NCBI RefSeq assembly: GCF_029664245.1
Contig: NZ_JANAIE010000001.1
Coordinates: 124,001-188,000, forward strand
DNA from: Profundicola chukchiensis
GTDB taxonomy: Bacteria; Bacteroidota; Bacteroidia; Flavobacteriales; Weeksellaceae
Length of the DNA: 64,000 nucleotides
Direction of reading: 5' to 3'
Position numbers and translations under genes: made by a program. Positions within the stretch are counted from its first letter, which is position 1, and every line of letters starts with the position of its first letter. Shown here piece by piece: positions 60,103 through 64,000 of the stretch. The notes below the pieces were generated by a model, which was not told the origin of the DNA, ran no database searches, and saw only the letters and a list, made by a program, of their open reading frames with translations.

Positions 60103-61353
60103 TTAATCCTCTTGGACGTAAATTCTAATTTCCTCGATGCGTGTATCCGAAACTCTTTCGATTAAAAGAATATAATCTTCTACTCTAATTTCTTCACCAA
60201 TATCAGGCAAGTCCTCGTTGAGCTTTACGGCCAATCCTCCTAGGGTTTCATAAGCATCGGACTCAGGCAAGTGTAGTCCAAAGTTCTCGTTTAAATAATC
60301 GATTTCTAATCGGGCTGAAAACAAATATTCATCGTCGCTGATTTGTGTTTGAACCAGTTGAACACTATCATGCTCATCCTCTATCTCACCAAATAATTCT
60401 TCTACAACGTCTTCTACCGTTACCAAACCAGCTGTTCCACCATATTCATCTAATACAATCGCCACCGATTTGCGGTTTTTGATTAATCTATTCATTACGT
60501 CCTGCGCCAATACAGTTTCATTCACAAAATCAACAGGCAAAAGGGCTGAACGAATGTTTTTTGGTTTTTTGAACAAATCAAAGGAGTGTATATATCCAAT
60601 GACTTGATCCATATTTTCTTGATAAACTATTAGCTTTGAGAACCCAGTATCAATGAATTTTTCTCTTGCGTAATCGATGCTTTCATTAATATTTACACCA
60701 ATAATTTCCTTTCGTGGAATCATACATTCCCTCACCTTAATCTCAGAAAATTCTAAAGCATTGTGGAATATTTGAACCTCGGTGTCTATTTCTTCTTCAT
60801 CAGCATCTATCAACTGTTCAGATAAGAAGTATTTTAATTCTTCCTTAAAGAATAATTCATCCTCCGAAACTTCTTTTCTACCTACCAATTGTAAGAAGAT
60901 GTTTGAAATCCAAATAATGAAAGTAGTGAAGATTGAAAATAATTGGAAAATAATCCAAGCCGGAAAGGAAAAGAATTTAAATAACTCGTTGGAATAAATA
61001 CTAAAAACAACTTTTGGCAAAAACTCAGCAGTTACCAAAATAACCAAAGTAGAAATTAGGGTTTGAATTAAAAGAGATAATAAATCTGAGTTTAAATCTG
61101 GAAGATTACTCATAATTAAATCTCCCATAAAAATACCGTAAACAACCAATGCGATATTATTACCAACCAGCATGGTGGCAATAAATTTTTGAGGTCGATC
61201 AGATAAATAAAGCATTAACTTAGAAACCCAAGTTTCTTTTTTGCGCTCAAGCTCTAAACTCATCCTATTGGATGAAATAAATGCTATCTCCATCCCCGAA
61301 AAGAAGGCTGAAGCAATAATCGATAAAATGATAATAATGAGAGTCGTCGCCAT
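60103..61353 (-). CDS. Hemolysin-family CNNM/CBS/CorC protein
   Basis: A 416-residue membrane protein: CNNM/DUF21 region (about 1-150, SGMEIAFISSNRMSLELE), a CBS pair (about 205-320, CMIPRKEIIGVNINESIDYA, IVLDEYGGTAGLVTVEDVVEELFGEI) and a CorC_HlyC C-terminal domain (about 335-416). Related proteins export or sense divalent cations such as Mg2+; hemolysis is a historical label. It is a paralogue of GldE (1581-2936) but not a gliding gene by context. Its start shares one base with the LptC stop. Confidence 0.92.
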   Translation of the reverse strand: MATTLIIIILSIIASAFFSGMEIAFISSNRMSLELERKKETWVSKLMLYLSDRPQKFIATMLVGNNIALVVYGIFMGDLIMSNLPDLNSDLLSLLIQTLISTLVILVTAEFLPKVVFSIYSNELFKFFSFPAWIIFQLFSIFTTFIIWISNIFLQLVGRKEVSEDELFFKEELKYFLSEQLIDADEEEIDTEVQIFHNALEFSEIKVRECMIPRKEIIGVNINESIDYAREKFIDTGFSKLIVYQENMDQVIGYIHSFDLFKKPKNIRSALLPVDFVNETVLAQDVMNRLIKNRKSVAIVLDEYGGTAGLVTVEDVVEELFGEIEDEHDSVQLVQTQISDDEYLFSARLEIDYLNENFGLHLPESDAYETLGGLAVKLNEDLPDIGEEIRVEDYILLIERVSDTRIEEIRIYVQED

Positions 61354-62027
61354 TATTGTTTTTCTTGTGATTCCATCAAAGGATTCAACTCAACCATGTC
61401 TTCTGGTATTTCTTGTTTCGGCAATTGAGGTTTGGTTCTTGGCGTTGTTTTATTATCACCAGCTTCATCGAAAAAGATTACACCATGATTATCAAACAAA
61501 GTAAATTCCTTGAAATCCTCAGATGCTGTTAAGCCGTGATTGGCAATATTTATGGTTCCGTCTTTCCTTTTGATAGTTACTGTATCTTCTGTAAATATAC
61601 GCCTATTTAGATTATCCCAGAAAATATGTTGGGTACGCAAAGTATCTCCATCATTATTGATCATTTCAACATTTCCTTTGCCTTCATAGAACTTTTTTCG
61701 GTCTATTATTTTAGCCCAATCTGCTCTAAGATAATTTGGATTTGGTTTCCCAGAGTTCCAAAATTTAATATTTACCCCTTTTCGCATGATGGTGTAAGGT
61801 GAGTCGATTAAAGTAAACTCTTCAATCAATGGAGATTTCAACTCCATGGTGATTACACCAGAATCCTTATAGGTTAGAAAGGCATCAACGATGGTTCTAT
61901 CAGCAAAATTTTTATTGAGTTGCCCCAATGGTTTGGAGTCTTTTTCCTCACAACTCACAAACAACAAAGCAGCCCCAAATAGGGCTGCTCTGATTATATT
62001 ATATGTCTTTGAGACATTTCTTTTCAT
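61353..62027 (-). CDS. lptC: LPS export protein LptC
   Basis: A 224-residue lipoprotein-like protein: signal peptide with lipobox FVSC (Cys26), then the LptC beta-jellyroll, with SGVITMELKSPLIEEF, RKGVNIKFWNSGK, LRADWAKIIDRKKFYEGKGNVEMIN, TLRTQHIFWDNLNRRIFTEDTVTI and NHGLTASEDFKEF. It relays lipopolysaccharide from the LptBFG transporter to LptA. A Pro-rich tail (from TTPRTKPQLPKQEI) follows. It lies between the secreted repeat protein and the CNNM gene, each adjoining within one base. Confidence 0.9.
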   Translation of the reverse strand: MKRNVSKTYNIIRAALFGAALLFVSCEEKDSKPLGQLNKNFADRTIVDAFLTYKDSGVITMELKSPLIEEFTLIDSPYTIMRKGVNIKFWNSGKPNPNYLRADWAKIIDRKKFYEGKGNVEMINNDGDTLRTQHIFWDNLNRRIFTEDTVTIKRKDGTINIANHGLTASEDFKEFTLFDNHGVIFFDEAGDNKTTPRTKPQLPKQEIPEDMVELNPLMESQEKQ

Positions 62028-63463
62028 TATCTAACGGTGGTTGTAGCACCTCCAAGACAACTAATAGAAACTCTATCTCCTTTCTTTTTACCTGCTTGGA
62101 AAATTAATTCTTGATTTGGTGCTGTTCCTTCATAAGATCTTACGGCGCTCTTTGCCCAAGATGCTGAACGGCTATCTACCGCAGCAGCTTTATTAGCATA
62201 GTCAGCAGCTACCCAATAAGTAGATAATTTCTCGAATTGTGAATTACCACATGCGTTAGCACTTGCACCAAACGCACTTGCTATTAATTGGTAAGGTGCT
62301 CCCCAACCTGGCTTATAATTAGCGGCTCTTTTCGCCCAACTAACTGCATTACTTAAACTACCAGTTTTTTGATAAGATAAAGCAATGTAGTAAGCAACAT
62401 CACCACGTGTAGTTCCAGTTACCTCATACATAGCTTTCTTAAAGTCTTCAATAGCTCCGCTATAATTTCCAGCTTTATATTTTCTAGCACCAGATCCATA
62501 TGGAGAACCTACAGTTCCACCCCCACCTCTAGAAGCAACTTGTGTTTGCTCTGCTTGAGGGTTTTGTTTTTTCCAAACAATATTATATTGTTCTTCGATT
62601 CTTTCCATTATTGGATTGTCGTAACAATCTTTTGATGCTAAAGCTTGGTAAGAACTAGTCAACCACTCAATGCTATCTTTATTAGCTTCAAATCCGTTGT
62701 CAAACATAGGTGCAATATTATCACAAGTAGTATATTGTTCTAATATTGATTCCATACTATCATGTATATTAACAAATGCATCTTTATTCGTTTGTGCATT
62801 AGCCATCATTTGTTTTTCAGCTGGAGTTAAATCTTTCTTAGGATTAGTTTTCTGAATACTATCTAACTTTTCAGCAAGTGTACCATACTCAACTGAACGC
62901 ATTTCGATATTATCTTCTGCAATTTTCTTTGTTTGGAAGTAAACTTTTAAAACTTCCTCAAAGCCTAATTTCTCTTCATTTAATAACTGTAGGGAAGTTG
63001 AAAAGTAAGCATAAACTGCTGGACTCGAAAACTTCTGAACGTCTTCTGATGAGCTAAACAATTCTTTAAACTTTTTGTAAGCTCCCATTTTATCAACTAA
63101 ACCATAATTTAACTCATAGGTAATTGCTTCTCCTTTCCAGAAAGCTTCTTTACCATCTTTAAAATTCTTAATTCTATTATCGATTAAAGTCACTAACTCA
63201 TTGGCATATTTCTTCTTCTCAACTTCATTCGCTGCATTAGCAACTTTATTCTCTAAAATTGTTTCACCAAATATATAAAAGTTGATTTTCTCACTAGGAC
63301 AAGCTGCTAAAGCTTCTTTTAACTTAGGATAAGCTGCGTCATAGTCTTTTGTCTGTACCAATTTATTTAGCGAAATCTCATAGCTATCGCAATTTTGGGC
63401 ATTTCCAAAGTTGGGTGCGATAAATGCAGATGCGACAAATAGTAGTGGTATTATTTTTTTCAT
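62027..63463 (-). CDS. Secreted TPR-like repeat protein
   Basis: A 478-residue protein with a signal peptide (about 1-22, ending GNA, then QNCDSY). Helical repeats of TPR type are seen at the N-terminus (LNKLVQTKDYDAAYPKLKEAL) and in the C-terminal half (KYKAGNYSGAIEDFKKAM; GDVAYYIALSYQKTGSLSNAVSWAKRA), separated by a Gly-rich linker (SRGGGGTVGSP). It is periplasmic or outer-membrane associated. No enzyme motif; TPRs suggest a scaffold. The start of LptC shares its last base, so the two are coupled; a role beside LptC in envelope transport is only inference. Confidence 0.8.
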   Translation of the reverse strand: MKKIIPLLFVASAFIAPNFGNAQNCDSYEISLNKLVQTKDYDAAYPKLKEALAACPSEKINFYIFGETILENKVANAANEVEKKKYANELVTLIDNRIKNFKDGKEAFWKGEAITYELNYGLVDKMGAYKKFKELFSSSEDVQKFSSPAVYAYFSTSLQLLNEEKLGFEEVLKVYFQTKKIAEDNIEMRSVEYGTLAEKLDSIQKTNPKKDLTPAEKQMMANAQTNKDAFVNIHDSMESILEQYTTCDNIAPMFDNGFEANKDSIEWLTSSYQALASKDCYDNPIMERIEEQYNIVWKKQNPQAEQTQVASRGGGGTVGSPYGSGARKYKAGNYSGAIEDFKKAMYEVTGTTRGDVAYYIALSYQKTGSLSNAVSWAKRAANYKPGWGAPYQLIASAFGASANACGNSQFEKLSTYWVAADYANKAAAVDSRSASWAKSAVRSYEGTAPNQELIFQAGKKKGDRVSISCLGGATTTVR

Positions 63464-63487
63464 TTTGATAGATTTTCTAGATTCAAT

Positions 63488-64000
63488 TTAATCATATTTT
63501 CTTCGCTGGAACCAAGTGTCGTTTAATGTAAAACTTAGCTTAACGTTCGCGTAAGTTTCTTTCACCAAACTCTTATCAGTAGTACCTCTCTGCCCTAGCT
63601 CAACACCGATGTTTAACTCAGACGCGTCAGTAGCTTTTCCAACGGGTAGTCCAATTCCAAAAGTTATGCCATAATCTTTTATATCTTCTCCTTTAACGCT
63701 TATAGGCGTCTTCTCATAATACATACCTCCGCGGTAAGTTGCGCGAGACATATAACTCCTATAACTATTAAATTGAGGGATATAATATCCACCAACCGCA
63801 GCCTTAAATCTGTCGTTTGATGTATTCTTTTCATGTATTAAATTAAATGCAGAAGTCTTTTCCCAATCTACTTGTGCTCCAATATTCCATTTTAAATCTT
63901 TACCGTAGCTAATACCAAATGATGCGTTTTCTGGTATTCTAACTTTTCTATCTGAATCATTGAAGCTAATCGTATCAACATTAAACTCTACAAAGTTGGT
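63488..64000 (-). CDS. Outer-membrane beta-barrel protein, N-terminal part outside the window
   Basis: The frame is open from the stop at 63488 to the window edge (170 residues of the C-terminal part). It reads as amphipathic barrel strands: WNIGAQVDWEK, RFKAAVGGYYIPQF, ATYRGGMYYEKTPISV, DYGITFGIGLPVG, LNIGVELGQRG and VKLSFTLNDTWFQ. An internal Met at 63751 is not the start. The strand pattern resembles FadL/OmpP1-like transport barrels of Bacteroidota. It is cotranscribed with the TPR-like protein and LptC (24-base gap). Confidence 0.8.
   Translation of the reverse strand, partial: TNFVEFNVDTISFNDSDRKVRIPENASFGISYGKDLKWNIGAQVDWEKTSAFNLIHEKNTSNDRFKAAVGGYYIPQFNSYRSYMSRATYRGGMYYEKTPISVKGEDIKDYGITFGIGLPVGKATDASELNIGVELGQRGTTDKSLVKETYANVKLSFTLNDTWFQRRKYD

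Noticed and set aside
1-64000. Defence system, prophage, integrative element or CRISPR
   Set aside because: No integrase, transposase, cas, restriction or toxin-antitoxin motifs, no tRNA, and no regularly spaced repeats were found.

Overview
The window is a low-GC stretch of a chromosome from a member of the Bacteroidota, almost certainly class Flavobacteriia (family not assignable from this sequence alone). The evidence is direct: gliding genes gldD, gldE and gldH, an exosortase of the XrtF type with its partner, a protein ending in a type IX secretion (T9SS) type A sorting domain, TonB receptor logic, Bacteroidota-only families (DUF4271, DUF4296, DUF5689, DUF6089, DUF6341, DUF6427), and repeated -7 promoter elements of the form TAnnTTTG. 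No rRNA, tRNA, CRISPR array, insertion sequence or prophage was seen.

Layout. 1-7 kb: XrtF exosortase pair; gldE-gldD with ssb; a large secreted PNGase F-like glycosidase with a discoidin domain; a GT2/DUF4296 pair. 7-18.7 kb: DUF4271, a HemD-like protein, a small beta-barrel, a fused oligopeptide-type ABC ATPase, the ricT-gldH-PBP1A operon, exonuclease III and two crotonase-family genes. 18.7-25.3 kb: TonB receptor plus DUF5689 lipoprotein, divergent from a secreted endonuclease/exonuclease/phosphatase-fold enzyme and a TonB-C-like protein; this looks like one uptake locus, possibly for nucleic acid or another phosphoester. 25.3-32.5 kb: hydrolase, mutY, HU, a 30-residue polybasic protein, RNase E/G, comF, a PTPS/QueD-like gene, lpxH, DUF6427 and DUF6341.

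32.6-45.7 kb is a polysaccharide locus: initiating sugar-phosphate transferase, two glycosyltransferases, a pyruvyl transferase, a flippase, two O-antigen ligase/polymerase-like membrane proteins, a chain-length regulator-like protein, two dTDP-rhamnose genes (rmlC, rmlD), and one oppositely oriented lipoprotein glycoside hydrolase with a DUF4214-like tail. Together they suggest a Wzx/Wzy-type surface polymer with pyruvyl decoration and an enzyme that may trim it.

45.8-53 kb is an envelope module: CBS protein, NAD kinase, DUF6089, UppS, BamA and two Skp/OmpH chaperones. 53-57.4 kb holds a YjbR-like gene divergent from mevalonate kinase, an archaeal-type UbiA prenyltransferase and a pseudouridine synthase with a long disordered extension. 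57.7-64 kb holds a PpiD-like folding factor, a second CNNM/CBS protein, LptC, a repeat-containing secreted protein and the 3' part of an outer-membrane protein gene that runs off the window. Most of this is core flavobacterial chromosome; the polysaccharide locus and the uptake locus are the accessory parts.
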